64,000 bases of DNA, from NCBI GenBank assembly GCA_002842045.1, contig PHBX01000007.1:51768-115767 (forward strand), in the 5' to 3' direction. Position numbers and translations under genes: made by a program. Below the pieces are notes generated by a model. It worked only from the letters and a program-made list of their open reading frames with translations, did no database searches and was not told the origin of the DNA. Below, piece by piece: positions 18,330-27,064 of this stretch (the stretch's first letter is position 1; each line of letters starts with the position of its first letter). The DNA is from Chloroflexi bacterium HGW-Chloroflexi-3. Lineage in GTDB: Bacteria > Chloroflexota > Anaerolineae > Anaerolineales > Anaerolineaceae.

Positions 18330-19037
18330 CTAACGTATTGCAATAAAAGCAAATAATACACTGATCAGATACAACAGGAATAACGGCACCATGAGAATGG
18401 CCATATTAACAGGATCAATCGTTGGTGTTATCGCCGCCGCAACAATAGAAATGATAACAATCGCAATTCTCCACTGTTTGAGCAAAGTATGGGGAGTAAC
18501 CAGGTGGAATTTTGCTAACGCAAAGACAACAATTGGTAATTCGAACCCAATTCCCAACCAAAAAATCAAACTGGTCGTAAATTTAATATAACTTAATAAG
18601 CGTGGTGTGGTTGGAACTCCCAGGAAATTGATCAGGTAAGGTATTGCAACTGGAAGCATGACAAAATAGGCAAATGCAGCTCCAGAAATGAATAAAAAAG
18701 TGGCAACTGGAATTGTTATAAATATCCAACGCTTCTCATTTTTTTCTAACCCAGGTGCAATGAACATCAATATTTGAGAAAGAATAATGGGGAAAGCGAA
18801 GAGGAAACCTGATAGTAGGGAAATCCGCATAAAAACGCCAATATTTTCGGTAATTTCTATGGATTGAAGGTTTTCAATTCCTCCTACCGGAACTGTTATA
18901 AAATCCAATAAATACGGTACGATAGCAAAGCTGATTAGCGTAGTTATACCTAATGAAATAACTGCGATAAACAAACGTTTTCTCAGTTCATTGACATGAT
19001 CCCAAATGGACATTGTAGGTGATTTTCCGGTGCTCAT
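18330..19037 (-). CDS. tatC: Sec-independent translocase subunit TatC
   Basis: TatC is the six-helix receptor of the twin-arginine translocase. The 235-residue chain begins near the conserved cytoplasmic motif SIWDHVNELRKRL, and has the first-loop FxxxP-like and LEKNEKR stretches and the later YIKF and FELPIVVF segments. The start taken is ATG 19037, 19 bp after tatB. ATG 19013 is an alternative; neither has a clear Shine-Dalgarno. The three tat genes are contiguous. At least three proteins in this window carry twin-arginine motifs and would use this system. Confidence 0.94.
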   Translation of the reverse strand: MSTGKSPTMSIWDHVNELRKRLFIAVISLGITTLISFAIVPYLLDFITVPVGGIENLQSIEITENIGVFMRISLLSGFLFAFPIILSQILMFIAPGLEKNEKRWIFITIPVATFLFISGAAFAYFVMLPVAIPYLINFLGVPTTPRLLSYIKFTTSLIFWLGIGFELPIVVFALAKFHLVTPHTLLKQWRIAIVIISIVAAAITPTIDPVNMAILMVPLFLLYLISVLFAFIAIR

Positions 19038-19056
19038 AGAATAGAATTCGTTTGGA

Positions 19057-19515
19057 TCAGGTTTCCAGATTTTCTGAGATATCACTGTTTTGTGGAACAG
19101 GATCGATTTCCTGGCTGGTCTCGGAAGAAGGCGCAACAGTATTTATTTCTTGTTCTTTTGCAGGTTGACCTGGAAGAATATTATTGGTTTTTTCTTTGCT
19201 ATCTTTTTGAGATAAATTAACCGAAACTGGATTAATAGGGACAGAAAAATTACTGACTTGTTTTAAAGAATCTGTGGTGGACTTAATGTTTTTCAAATCC
19301 TCCTCAATCCCTGCATCACGAATCAAACGGGTTGGGATTTCCCGTATTTCTCGAGATGTATCCATTACCGTTGCCCAAAGCGGAGATTTGACGATTTTTC
19401 GAAGGGTGATACCTAATTTCTGAGCACTAATCACCATGTTTTTGGGTCCCAATACCAAAATCATGATAATTAAAATGAAAATAAGTTCCATCGGTCCAAT
19501 GCCGAAAAAGCTCAT
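19057..19515 (-). CDS. tatB: TatB-like protein
   Basis: The 152-residue protein has the TatA/B topology: a short N-terminal membrane helix preceded by a GxGPMEL hinge (FGIGPMELIFILIIMILVLGPK), an amphipathic helix, and a long polar, Ser/Glu/Pro-rich tail. The glutamate next to proline and the GPK turn favour TatB over TatA. It lies between tatA and tatC. Confidence 0.85.
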   Translation of the reverse strand: MSFFGIGPMELIFILIIMILVLGPKNMVISAQKLGITLRKIVKSPLWATVMDTSREIREIPTRLIRDAGIEEDLKNIKSTTDSLKQVSNFSVPINPVSVNLSQKDSKEKTNNILPGQPAKEQEINTVAPSSETSQEIDPVPQNSDISENLET

Positions 19516-19556
19516 AGAATCTTACCTGCTAAATAGAATTTATATGGAATTAATTT

Positions 19557-19715
19557 TTATTCTTCGTCTTCGTCTTTTTTATCGCCAGTTAAACCGTCTT
19601 TAAAGGAACGAATACCACTACCTAACTCACCGGCAATTTTACTGATACGGCCTACACCGAATAGTAATAAGATGATAACGAGAATGATGATCAATTCAGT
19701 TGGTCCAAAACGCAT
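19557..19715 (-). CDS. tatA: Sec-independent translocase subunit TatA
   Basis: This 52-residue ORF begins MRFGPTELIIILVIILLLFG, followed by the FGxGRISKIAGELGSGIRSFKDG amphipathic segment and an acidic tail. That is the full TatA pore-subunit pattern. GGAG lies 6 bases before the ATG. It is the first gene of a tatA-tatB-tatC operon and is easily missed because of its size. A TGCTATAAT promoter sits just upstream. Confidence 0.93.
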   Translation of the reverse strand: MRFGPTELIIILVIILLLFGVGRISKIAGELGSGIRSFKDGLTGDKKDEDEE

Positions 19716-19744
19716 TTTTTACTCCTTCTATTTTTAATAATTTA

Positions 19745-19753
19745 ATTATAGCA
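19745..19753 (-). promoter_or_regulatory. Extended -10 promoter of the tat operon
   Basis: On the minus strand TGCTATAAT, a perfect extended -10 element, lies about 30 bases before the tatA ATG. The matching -35 position is poor, as expected for an extended -10 promoter. Confidence 0.6.
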
Positions 19754-19822
19754 TGCATTCAATTATTGTTTTTTGAGAACATAAAATGGTTGATTGTTTC
19801 AAACACCAAAATAATTGTTTCG

Positions 19823-20884
19823 TCACAAAAGTGGATTTGATCTTGCATTATTCTCAATGAAAATTGATTGTGTGGGGTAGGCAAATTCAATTTTATTTTT
19901 AATAAATTCATCAAAAATCTCAAGAAGGATGGATTGTTTTACATCCATATTGAATATGAAATCAGAATTTTCAACCCAATAGACCAATTCAAAATTGATT
20001 GAAAAATCTCCGAAATCTGATAAATGAATTCGATCAAGCGTAATACCTTCATGTTTTGAAAAAATATTTTTGATTATTTCAGGTATTTTTCTTAACTGTT
20101 CAGGAGTGGTCTGGTAAAGTACACCCAATTTAAATATATTTCTTCTTCTTTCCAATCTTTTGAAATTTTGAATTCTTGAATTTAATAAATCAGAATTTGA
20201 AAAAATCAATTGCTCTCCGGAAAGGCTTCGAATACGCGTACTTTTTAAACCGATTTTTTCGACCGTTCCAATGTGATTATCAACCTGGATGAAATCATTA
20301 ATCACAAATGGTTTATCCAGCGTAATGGATAATGATGCAAACAAGTCGCCCAGTATGTTTTGAACGGCTAAACCAACTGCAATGCCACCAATTCCTAAAC
20401 TTGTCACTAAGGCTGTAATCTGAACACCAGGGATATTGTCAATCACAAGAATTAAAACTATGCTCCATAAGACTATCCTGAGGATGGTCTTTAATGCATT
20501 CATCGTTGTTTTATCTTCCCCGTTGGTTTCTTTGAGATTTCGAACTTCGATAAATTTAATGATCAGGTGATTAACCCATATGCCAACTTGAATCCAGAGT
20601 GCAATCATGAAGATCGTTTTTAAGTACATACTCGGTTTTTCTGAAAGAAAAACCCAAATTGAAGCGATGTAAAGGCTTAAAATGAGTAGAAAAAAGTTCT
20701 TCGTATGTTCCAGAAATGGCAAAATATAGGAAGTAGACAATTTATCATTTTTTTTCAAAACGGCATTCAATCGACTTTTTACTATTTTTATAAGGATAAC
20801 GAATAAGAGGTACACTCCAATAAGTGAAATAATTGCACGTAACCATGATATAAGTGAATTTTCCCATATAACAATATCAGTCAT
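19823..20884 (-). CDS. Small-conductance mechanosensitive channel MscS family protein
   Basis: The 353-residue protein has about four or five membrane helices and then the MscS pore helix and beta domain. The pore region is ITALVTSLGIGGIAVGLAVQNILGDLFASLSI, followed by the conserved KPFVINDFIQVD and GTVEKIGLKSTRIRSLSGEQLIFSNSDLL. It opens under membrane tension to release solutes in osmotic downshock. GAGGAG lies 7 bases before the ATG. A TTGACA is present on the minus strand at 20938-20933, but no well-spaced -10 is clear. The gene is divergent from the histidine kinase. Confidence 0.94.
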   Translation of the reverse strand: MTDIVIWENSLISWLRAIISLIGVYLLFVILIKIVKSRLNAVLKKNDKLSTSYILPFLEHTKNFFLLILSLYIASIWVFLSEKPSMYLKTIFMIALWIQVGIWVNHLIIKFIEVRNLKETNGEDKTTMNALKTILRIVLWSIVLILVIDNIPGVQITALVTSLGIGGIAVGLAVQNILGDLFASLSITLDKPFVINDFIQVDNHIGTVEKIGLKSTRIRSLSGEQLIFSNSDLLNSRIQNFKRLERRRNIFKLGVLYQTTPEQLRKIPEIIKNIFSKHEGITLDRIHLSDFGDFSINFELVYWVENSDFIFNMDVKQSILLEIFDEFIKNKIEFAYPTQSIFIENNARSNPLL

Positions 20885-21266
20885 TAATTTCTCCTCAAGT
20901 AAGAATTAAATAATTTTAGCATAACAAATAAATGTCAATTTCTTCATTTTTTTCATACCTGTTTCATGATAAAAATCATCTGATAATCTGAAGATTTGAT
21001 TTTAGGCATATTTATTAAAAAGATAATCCAAAAAAATTGTATTGTTTAATGAGAAATGTGCTACTATAGTACGAAAATGATCTGGTCATTTAAGAGTGAG
21101 CATTTAAAATTTCATTATCCTCGTTTGGAAATAGATGACAAAAACAAGATTGTTACATATGACAAGTAATTCCAGTTCGAATTTCTTTACTATTTATGAA
21201 CTGCGTCTGTTACATTCTTATACTCTTTTTGTTAACGAAGTGAAGAAATTTGACAGGTATCAATAA
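20885..21266. other. Divergent intergenic region (mscS-like / histidine kinase)
   Basis: This 382-bp AT-rich gap separates divergent genes. I see a candidate plus-strand promoter at 21042-21070 and a minus-strand TTGACA at 20938-20933. I see no ORF, tRNA or convincing hairpin. The plus-strand 5' UTR would be about 190 nt, with no recognised structure. Confidence 0.5.
21042..21070 (+). promoter_or_regulatory. Candidate promoter upstream of the histidine kinase
   Basis: TTGTTT (21042-21047), a 17-base spacer and TATAGT (21065-21070) form a reasonable sigma70-like pair. Confidence 0.4.
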
Positions 21267-23027
21267 ATGCAATCTAAAAGCACAATAATTACTGAAAATC
21301 TTAAATCCCAAAAAAAACCATCAAATGGTGATAAGCCCTTGTCTGGAATATCGCTATCTCACTGGAAAAAAGAGAAAAATAGACTTGAGATCTTAAATGA
21401 AGTTGGGTTAGCTGTAACTCAGATGCTGGATGTGGATCAAATTTTAGAATACACTGAAAGTGTTTTGGTGAGAAGACTTGGAATCGCTGAATGTTTGATT
21501 TATTTGAGGGATGAAGAAACAGAAAATTATAAAATGTGGCATTCATATGGGATAGAAGACAGAATGACGCAGGAAATAGAAATGAATAGACAGGCGGGAA
21601 TGGATTTTGTACAGGAAATAGCCAATACCCGTAAAGCTATGATTGTTCCTAAAATTAATGATGACAAACGCTTCAATTTAGAAATGAGAAATAAGTATCG
21701 GGATCATTATTATTTTGGATTTCCTTTGATTTCCCGAACAATGGTGATTGGTGTTATTGAATTAATTTCTCCCTCATTGCCGAATTATGAAAGTGAAAAT
21801 ATTTACTTCTTAGAAAGCCTGGGACACGAAATTGGCGTGGCAATCGATAACGCATTCCTGGTTGCTAAAGCCAATAAACAACAAGATGATGCCATGACTT
21901 TATATCAACTCGGTACCAGAATTTCATCTTCACTAATTTTGAGTGAAGTTCTTGAAGCGGTTGCTGATTCCGCGAGAGCATTATTAAAAACAGAGATTGG
22001 CGTCGTAGGGTTATACCAGGAATCATGTCAGAATATCAAGATTTGGTCTGCGAGTGGTGAAGATGCAAGAAAACTTGAAGGACTGACCATCAATTTAGAA
22101 GAGAATGGTTTTGGCAGCAAGCTCTATGCCCATGAAACAATATCCGGCAGAATTAGCCAGCAATACAAACATTCATCCTCCAATGAAAGAAATATCGACT
22201 TTAAGGAATTTGATTCTTTCCTGGCAATTCCTCTTCACCTGGGAGAAATTTTTTTGGGAATCATCGGAGTCATCTCACGGAAATTTCGTAATTTTAATAC
22301 AAGTGACACACAATTATTAAAGCAATTAGGTTATCAAGTGTTTGTTGCCATTGAAAATGCACGTTTACACCAACAGCTTCGTTATGGAGCAGCATTGGAA
22401 GAACAAAACAGGTTAGCACGGGAATTACATGATAATTTAGCCCAGGCTATGGGTTATATAAAAATAAAGTCAATAATGGCGCATGACATGTTAGTTAAAC
22501 AGGACATTGAAAAAGCCCGATCACATTTGGGTGAATTGATCAATACGACCAACGTGCTTTACACGGATATTCGGGAAGCCATATTCAATCTACGTAACAC
22601 AGATTCTGATCATGGAGATTTCTTCAGTGCATTGCAAGAATATTTGACAGAATATCAGCAATATTATGGTCTTGAAGTTAGATTCACGATGGATGATAGT
22701 TCTTCGTTGGAATTTTCTCCTGAAGTGGCTAATCAGTTGATGCGTATCGTTCAGGAAGCACTATCCAATGTGCGTCGCCATGCTTGTGCGCAAAAAGTTT
22801 GGATCCAATGCTGGCAGGATCAAGGAGAAATTAAGATCAGTATTGCGGATGATGGTAGTGGTTTCGATCCGCAAGAAATTTCAACAGGAGATACATCCAA
22901 GCAAAGTTTTGGGTTGCAAATTATGCGAGAGCGAGTTCAATACATCAATGGGGAACTCAAAATTGATTCTGAACCTGGAAAAGGCACCAAAATATTAATT
23001 CAAATTCCATCGATATACATCCGGTAA
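21267..23027 (+). CDS. GAF-domain sensor histidine kinase (NarX/NreB/DegS type)
   Basis: The 586-residue cytoplasmic protein has two tandem GAF-like sensor domains (about residues 45-190 and 205-365). A HisKA_3 dimerisation domain follows, with the phospho-accepting His at about 387 in RLARELHDNLAQ, and then a HATPase_c domain (ADDGSGFDP; GLQIMRERV). There are no membrane helices, so the signal is likely internal, such as a small ligand or redox state bound by a GAF domain. A NarL-type regulator follows after 12 bp, forming a two-component pair. The pair lies directly upstream of the aldehyde oxidoreductase cluster on the same strand and is a plausible regulator of it. Confidence 0.93.
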   Translation: MQSKSTIITENLKSQKKPSNGDKPLSGISLSHWKKEKNRLEILNEVGLAVTQMLDVDQILEYTESVLVRRLGIAECLIYLRDEETENYKMWHSYGIEDRMTQEIEMNRQAGMDFVQEIANTRKAMIVPKINDDKRFNLEMRNKYRDHYYFGFPLISRTMVIGVIELISPSLPNYESENIYFLESLGHEIGVAIDNAFLVAKANKQQDDAMTLYQLGTRISSSLILSEVLEAVADSARALLKTEIGVVGLYQESCQNIKIWSASGEDARKLEGLTINLEENGFGSKLYAHETISGRISQQYKHSSSNERNIDFKEFDSFLAIPLHLGEIFLGIIGVISRKFRNFNTSDTQLLKQLGYQVFVAIENARLHQQLRYGAALEEQNRLARELHDNLAQAMGYIKIKSIMAHDMLVKQDIEKARSHLGELINTTNVLYTDIREAIFNLRNTDSDHGDFFSALQEYLTEYQQYYGLEVRFTMDDSSSLEFSPEVANQLMRIVQEALSNVRRHACAQKVWIQCWQDQGEIKISIADDGSGFDPQEISTGDTSKQSFGLQIMRERVQYINGELKIDSEPGKGTKILIQIPSIYIR

Positions 23028-23039
23028 AGGAAAACTATT

Positions 23040-23708
23040 ATGTTACGGATAATGCTTGTTGATGATCATGTGCTTTTTAGAAAAGGATTGGCATCCCTGT
23101 TAGATGCACAACCAAACATAAAAGTGATTGGAGAAGCCAGTAATGGATATGAGGCTGTCGAATTTGCCAAGGTTTTAAATCCGGATTTGATCATGATGGA
23201 TATCAATATGCCAAAATGTGATGGATTACAGGCTACCCGTTCGATTACACAGATTTTACCAGATACGAAAATCGTTATGCTCACTGCTTCGGATGATGAT
23301 CAATATTTGTTTGAAGCAATGAAAATTGGAGCCATGGGCTACCTCTTAAAAGACCTTGAGTTGTATCAATTACTGGATTTGCTAAACTCCATTGCGAAAG
23401 GCGAAGCAATCCTCTCCAGCGCCATGGCGACAAAAATTTTTCGAGAATTCAGTCGTGGAAACCAAACTGGAAATATTTCGGTCGAAGAAGTGGAAGAACT
23501 CACCGAAAGAGAAAAAACGATTTTAATATATGTAGCTCAGGGATTAATGAACAAAGAAATAGCGGACTCATTGGGAATATCTGAAAATACTGTAAAAATT
23601 CATCTTCGCAATATTCTTGAAAAATTACATCTGCGAAACCGTATTCAGGCTGCTGTATATGCGGTTCGCCAGGGAATTGCTGATCAAGATATCAAATCGA
23701 AACCCTGA
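23040..23708 (+). CDS. NarL/FixJ-type response regulator
   Basis: The 222-residue protein has an N-terminal receiver with the acidic pair in MLVDDHVLFRKG, the phospho-Asp in DLIMMDINMP and the conserved Lys in GYLLKDLE. A C-terminal LuxR-type helix-turn-helix follows (LTEREKTILIYVAQGLMNKEIA; ISENTVKIHLRNILEKL). It is the cognate partner of the adjacent kinase. Inverted repeats at 23748-23771 and 23833-23861, just downstream, could be its operators upstream of the redox cluster. Confidence 0.94.
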   Translation: MLRIMLVDDHVLFRKGLASLLDAQPNIKVIGEASNGYEAVEFAKVLNPDLIMMDINMPKCDGLQATRSITQILPDTKIVMLTASDDDQYLFEAMKIGAMGYLLKDLELYQLLDLLNSIAKGEAILSSAMATKIFREFSRGNQTGNISVEEVEELTEREKTILIYVAQGLMNKEIADSLGISENTVKIHLRNILEKLHLRNRIQAAVYAVRQGIADQDIKSKP

Positions 23709-24095
23709 GCCATTCCGTTGGCTCTGAATACATTACTCATTTTTCAATATATAGCCCATCTGGGCTATATAAGATCATCCATCTGGTTTTAAAAGATAAC
23801 TCATTGTAATATTTTATATTCGAGATCAATTTGGTATCCTACTTATATTACAAGTAGTACCTTCGTTTTCAGATGTAAATTTGAAATATTTCCACTAATG
23901 AAAAAAATTACAAGCGCGACAGCATCAATCCGGACACTTATCAATTTTGGAACATCCTGTGACCATCAGGGTAATTTGCGTTTAAATTGTTGACTGTTGC
24001 AAGGAAGGAGAGGATCACCAAAAAATTCATATTTCCAAGATCTATGTTGATTATAAGCAAGCCCAACATTATTTTAAATAGAGGAGGCAATAATT
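23709..24095 (+). promoter_or_regulatory. Intergenic region with inverted repeats before the redox cluster
   Basis: This 387-bp non-coding region precedes the polyferredoxin gene. It contains a perfect 11-bp inverted repeat TATATAGCCCA/TGGGCTATATA (23748-23758 and 23761-23771) with a 2-base centre and no T tail, so it looks more like an operator than a terminator. An interrupted repeat GGTA..CTACTT...AAGTAG.TACC spans 23833-23861. No convincing -35/-10 pair was found. A strong GAGGAGG precedes the ATG at 24096. Confidence 0.45.
23748..23771. repeat. Perfect 11-bp inverted repeat
   Basis: The arms TATATAGCCCA and TGGGCTATATA are separated by TC. It lies between the response regulator and the redox cluster. 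The near-continuous symmetry and lack of a U tract favour a protein-binding site over an intrinsic terminator. Confidence 0.6.
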
Positions 24096-24926
24096 ATGGC
24101 AGAAATAAAAAGAAGAGATGAAGCACCAAAGCCAACGAAAGAACCAAAAAAGGATGAAACTTCTGCCTCGGGCGTATCCCGAAGAGAATTTCTAATTGGT
24201 TCTGGGGCTGGGGTTGCTGGTCTCGTTATTGGTGGAGTTGTAGGCAATCAGGTGATCGGAAAGCCAGCTGCACCAGTTGTTGAAGCTCCAGCTGCTGAAG
24301 CACCAGCGGAAGGCGAAGTTTCACCTTATAAAGCTGGCTACAATCTGGTATTTGACTCTGTTCAATGCACAGGATGTATGATTTGCGCTGTAGCGTGCTC
24401 TGAGAAATATGCTGCTCTCCTTCACCCAGAGGAGACGGCGAATTTAGTTAGTCTGGATTTTGCCCGAATTCGCCCCATGCGATTCCAATATGTAGACGTG
24501 ATCAACGTGTGTTCATATTGTAATTTATATGAATGGGCGGAAGGTTCAAGTAAATTCCCCTGTGAAGCTGTTTGTCCAGAAGAAGCGATCATAACCGTCC
24601 CAGAAGGTGAAGGCGAAGAAGGTTATTACGGAATGGGTTACAAGTGGGTTGATCGTGAGAAATGTCTTGGTATTGATAAATGCTGGCGCTGTGCAGAGAT
24701 TTGCGAAGATCAATTTGCAAGCGGTATGTCATTTGACCCGATTGATCGAAAAGCTATGGTTTGCAGTCGCTGCGGTGGCGATCCTGAATGTGTCAAAGCC
24801 TGCCCAGAACCTGGTGCCTTAACCTGGGTACCTGCTGCACGAAATGGCCGTTATTTTGCAAATACTCCTTCGGACTATGCTGAGCTACTTTTCAGAAAAA
24901 TCTATAATCATGTGAGGGAACTATAA
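24096..24926 (+). CDS. Tat-exported polyferredoxin subunit (AorA/DmsB-like)
   Basis: The 276-residue electron-transfer subunit begins with a 26-residue charged extension, then a twin-arginine signal SRREFLIGSGAGVAGLVIGG (RR at 29-30) and an Ala/Pro/Glu-rich linker. Four cysteine clusters follow: CTGCMICAVAC; CSYC with CEAVCPEEA; a CLGIDKCWRCAEIC set; and CSRCGGDPECVKACP. These should hold about four [4Fe-4S] clusters. The stop overlaps the AOR start (ATAATGG), so the two are made together. In AorAB-type enzymes of denitrifiers the equivalent small subunit is cytoplasmic; the Tat signal here is unusual. The partner AOR has no signal, so it may be carried out by piggy-back export. Confidence 0.9.
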   Translation: MAEIKRRDEAPKPTKEPKKDETSASGVSRREFLIGSGAGVAGLVIGGVVGNQVIGKPAAPVVEAPAAEAPAEGEVSPYKAGYNLVFDSVQCTGCMICAVACSEKYAALLHPEETANLVSLDFARIRPMRFQYVDVINVCSYCNLYEWAEGSSKFPCEAVCPEEAIITVPEGEGEEGYYGMGYKWVDREKCLGIDKCWRCAEICEDQFASGMSFDPIDRKAMVCSRCGGDPECVKACPEPGALTWVPAARNGRYFANTPSDYAELLFRKIYNHVREL

Positions 24927-26959
24927 TGGCTGAATTATTTGGAATGACCGGAAAAATTGCTCGTGTTGATCTAACCAAAGAAACTGTAACCGTTATCGAG
25001 CCGGCAGAGGAAATTTATCGCAAATTCCTTGGTGGTTCAGCCATGGGCGCTTATTTCCTTTTCAAAGAAGGAATATTTGATCCCAAACTGGACCCACTTG
25101 GACCGGATAACTTATTACAGTTTATGATTGGACCTGTTACTGGTGCTGCACCCAACGCCCGTATCACTTTAGTAACCAAAAGCGCATACAATATCTTTTG
25201 CGCGTCCACCTGTGGTGGGCATTTTGGTTCTGAATTGAAATATGCTGGCTGGGATGGTATTCAGGTTGTTGGTAAAGCATCTAAACCCGTTTATCTGGCT
25301 GTACTGGATGACACGATTGAAATTCGTGACGCCAGTCATGTCTGGGGTAAGGGTGTTGAAGAATCAGAATTAATTCTCAAGAGCGAAGTATTAGCTGAAT
25401 TAGAATTACGTGAAGGTATGCTCCGGGATGCAGATTTGAACCCACAATGGGCAGCCATGCGTCCACCCAAACGTTTGGGGTTGCATGCTAAACGACTGGC
25501 ACATGTCATGGCGATTGGACCCGGTGGTGAAAACCAGGTCTGGTATTCCTGTGTTGTCACTGAAGGTGCTCGCGCTGCTGGACGTTGGGGCGCTGGTGCC
25601 GTTATGGGCTCTAAGAATCTTAAAGCAGTCGTCGTACGTGGAACCAAAGGCCACAAATTAGCTGACAAGAAGACTTTCCTGGCGCTTGTTAGTGGAATTC
25701 AGAAATCTGAAAGAGGAGACTACTTCTGGCGTTCATACGGTACTGCTGGTATCGGCGCAAACTCTGCTTATGTGGAAGATGCTTTCCCGATTCGCAATTG
25801 GCAGTGGTGCTCCTGGGCTGATCCGCATGTCAAAGCAATTACTGGCCCATTCATGGATCAAACCAGCTTTGTGCGCAAAACTTCCTGCTATGGCTGTAAT
25901 CTGCATTGTCTCTACCCGGTAGAAGTTACCAGTTCTGATCCATTAATGGATGGAACCATGTCCGATATGCCGGACTGGGAAGCTATGGGTATGGTGGGTG
26001 GCAACCTGGGTTATATGGAAATGGAAGGTACTGATCCTGGTCAACCATTTACAGGATCTGTAAAAGACCAGGCAGAACACCTTGCCAAACTCCAATACAC
26101 AACCTTCCTGCACGACGATGCCAGCCTTGATTTTATCGAAGGCGGTAATAACCTAGCATTGGTGATGGAGCTGGTCCAACGTGGTTTCATCGATAAAAAC
26201 GACTTGGATGGTATTGACCTCAAATGGGGTGATGTTCATGCAGTGGATGAAATCCTGAAAAAGATAGTCGCTCGCGAAGGTATTGGCGATAAACTGGCAC
26301 AAGGTACCTACGAAACAGCCCGTTATTTTGCTGAATTGAAGGGAAAACCAGAAATCATGAACTACAGTATGACTGCCCATCATTACGGACAACCTGCCCA
26401 TGATGTGCGTAGTCCTAAAGATAAAAATGCCTTGGAATATGTGACTGTTAATCGTGCCTGCGCTCACACAGGTGGTGGAACTGGTGGTTTCAAGTCAGGT
26501 GACTGGGCAGCTGCGATTGCGGGACAGAATGTGAATGCTGCACAGAATTCACTGGTGCACTGCCAATTCGCTGCTGGTCACTGGGCTGGCAACCGCATTG
26601 ACCTGATTAAAGCTGCCACAGGTTGGAGTGATTTCAGTGATGAAGACATGCAACTGGTTGGCGCCCGTGAATATGCACTCTCCCGCTTGTTTGAAATCCA
26701 TATCCGACAGCTCAAGGATCCAAAAGAGGAATACGACAAGCAAGTACCTCCACGCTGGTTCAATGATCCATTACCAACAGGGCCTGAAAAAGGAGCTGTG
26801 GCTTATGAAGGGAAACCAGATGTTTTGTTCAATGAGGCTTTACCAGCTTATTGGAAAGAACGAGGTTGGACTGAGGATAAAGGTGTCCCAACACTTGATA
26901 CCCTCAAGAAATTAGGGATTGATGATGTAGCCGGAGCTGTAGCTTCTGAACATCTTTAA
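24926..26959 (+). CDS. aor: Aldehyde:ferredoxin oxidoreductase (tungsten/molybdenum bis-pterin)
   Basis: The 677-residue protein is a member of the AOR family, which oxidises aldehydes to acids (or the reverse) at a tungsten or molybdenum bis-pterin centre with one [4Fe-4S] cluster. The N-terminal domain has the GKIARVDLTKETVTV start and GGSAMGAYFL. It then has GPVTGAAPNARITLVTKS, CGGHFGSELKYAGWDG and GPGGEN, and the pterin/cluster loop KTSCYGCNLHC (CxxCxxxC). The last cluster Cys is expected in VNRACAHTGGG. It is co-translated with the Tat polyferredoxin. MoaA and a ThiF-like enzyme in the same cluster could serve its cofactor. The substrate cannot be told from sequence. Confidence 0.94.
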   Translation: MAELFGMTGKIARVDLTKETVTVIEPAEEIYRKFLGGSAMGAYFLFKEGIFDPKLDPLGPDNLLQFMIGPVTGAAPNARITLVTKSAYNIFCASTCGGHFGSELKYAGWDGIQVVGKASKPVYLAVLDDTIEIRDASHVWGKGVEESELILKSEVLAELELREGMLRDADLNPQWAAMRPPKRLGLHAKRLAHVMAIGPGGENQVWYSCVVTEGARAAGRWGAGAVMGSKNLKAVVVRGTKGHKLADKKTFLALVSGIQKSERGDYFWRSYGTAGIGANSAYVEDAFPIRNWQWCSWADPHVKAITGPFMDQTSFVRKTSCYGCNLHCLYPVEVTSSDPLMDGTMSDMPDWEAMGMVGGNLGYMEMEGTDPGQPFTGSVKDQAEHLAKLQYTTFLHDDASLDFIEGGNNLALVMELVQRGFIDKNDLDGIDLKWGDVHAVDEILKKIVAREGIGDKLAQGTYETARYFAELKGKPEIMNYSMTAHHYGQPAHDVRSPKDKNALEYVTVNRACAHTGGGTGGFKSGDWAAAIAGQNVNAAQNSLVHCQFAAGHWAGNRIDLIKAATGWSDFSDEDMQLVGAREYALSRLFEIHIRQLKDPKEEYDKQVPPRWFNDPLPTGPEKGAVAYEGKPDVLFNEALPAYWKERGWTEDKGVPTLDTLKKLGIDDVAGAVASEHL

Positions 26960-26985
26960 TCTGAATTGAGAATCATGTAAAAACA

Positions 26986-27024
26986 ATCGAGGCTCCAACA
27001 TTGACAAAAATTTGGAGCCTCGAT
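26986..27024 (+). terminator. Hairpin between AOR and the ThiF-like gene
   Basis: ATCGAGGCTCCAA (26986-26998) and TTGGAGCCTCGAT (27012-27024) form a perfect 13-bp stem. The tail is ACTAATTTGTT rather than a clean U run, so it may be an attenuating or RNA-stabilising hairpin more than a full terminator. It could set AOR messenger levels above the downstream genes. Confidence 0.6.
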
Positions 27025-27064
27025 ACTAATTTGTTAAATATTTCTCTATTTTTTTTGTTGCCTT

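Noticed and set aside
18330..19136. TatC starting at 19136
   Set aside because: The 33 extra residues lie over the end of tatB in another frame and are not TatC-like; ATG 19037 gives the usual TatC length.
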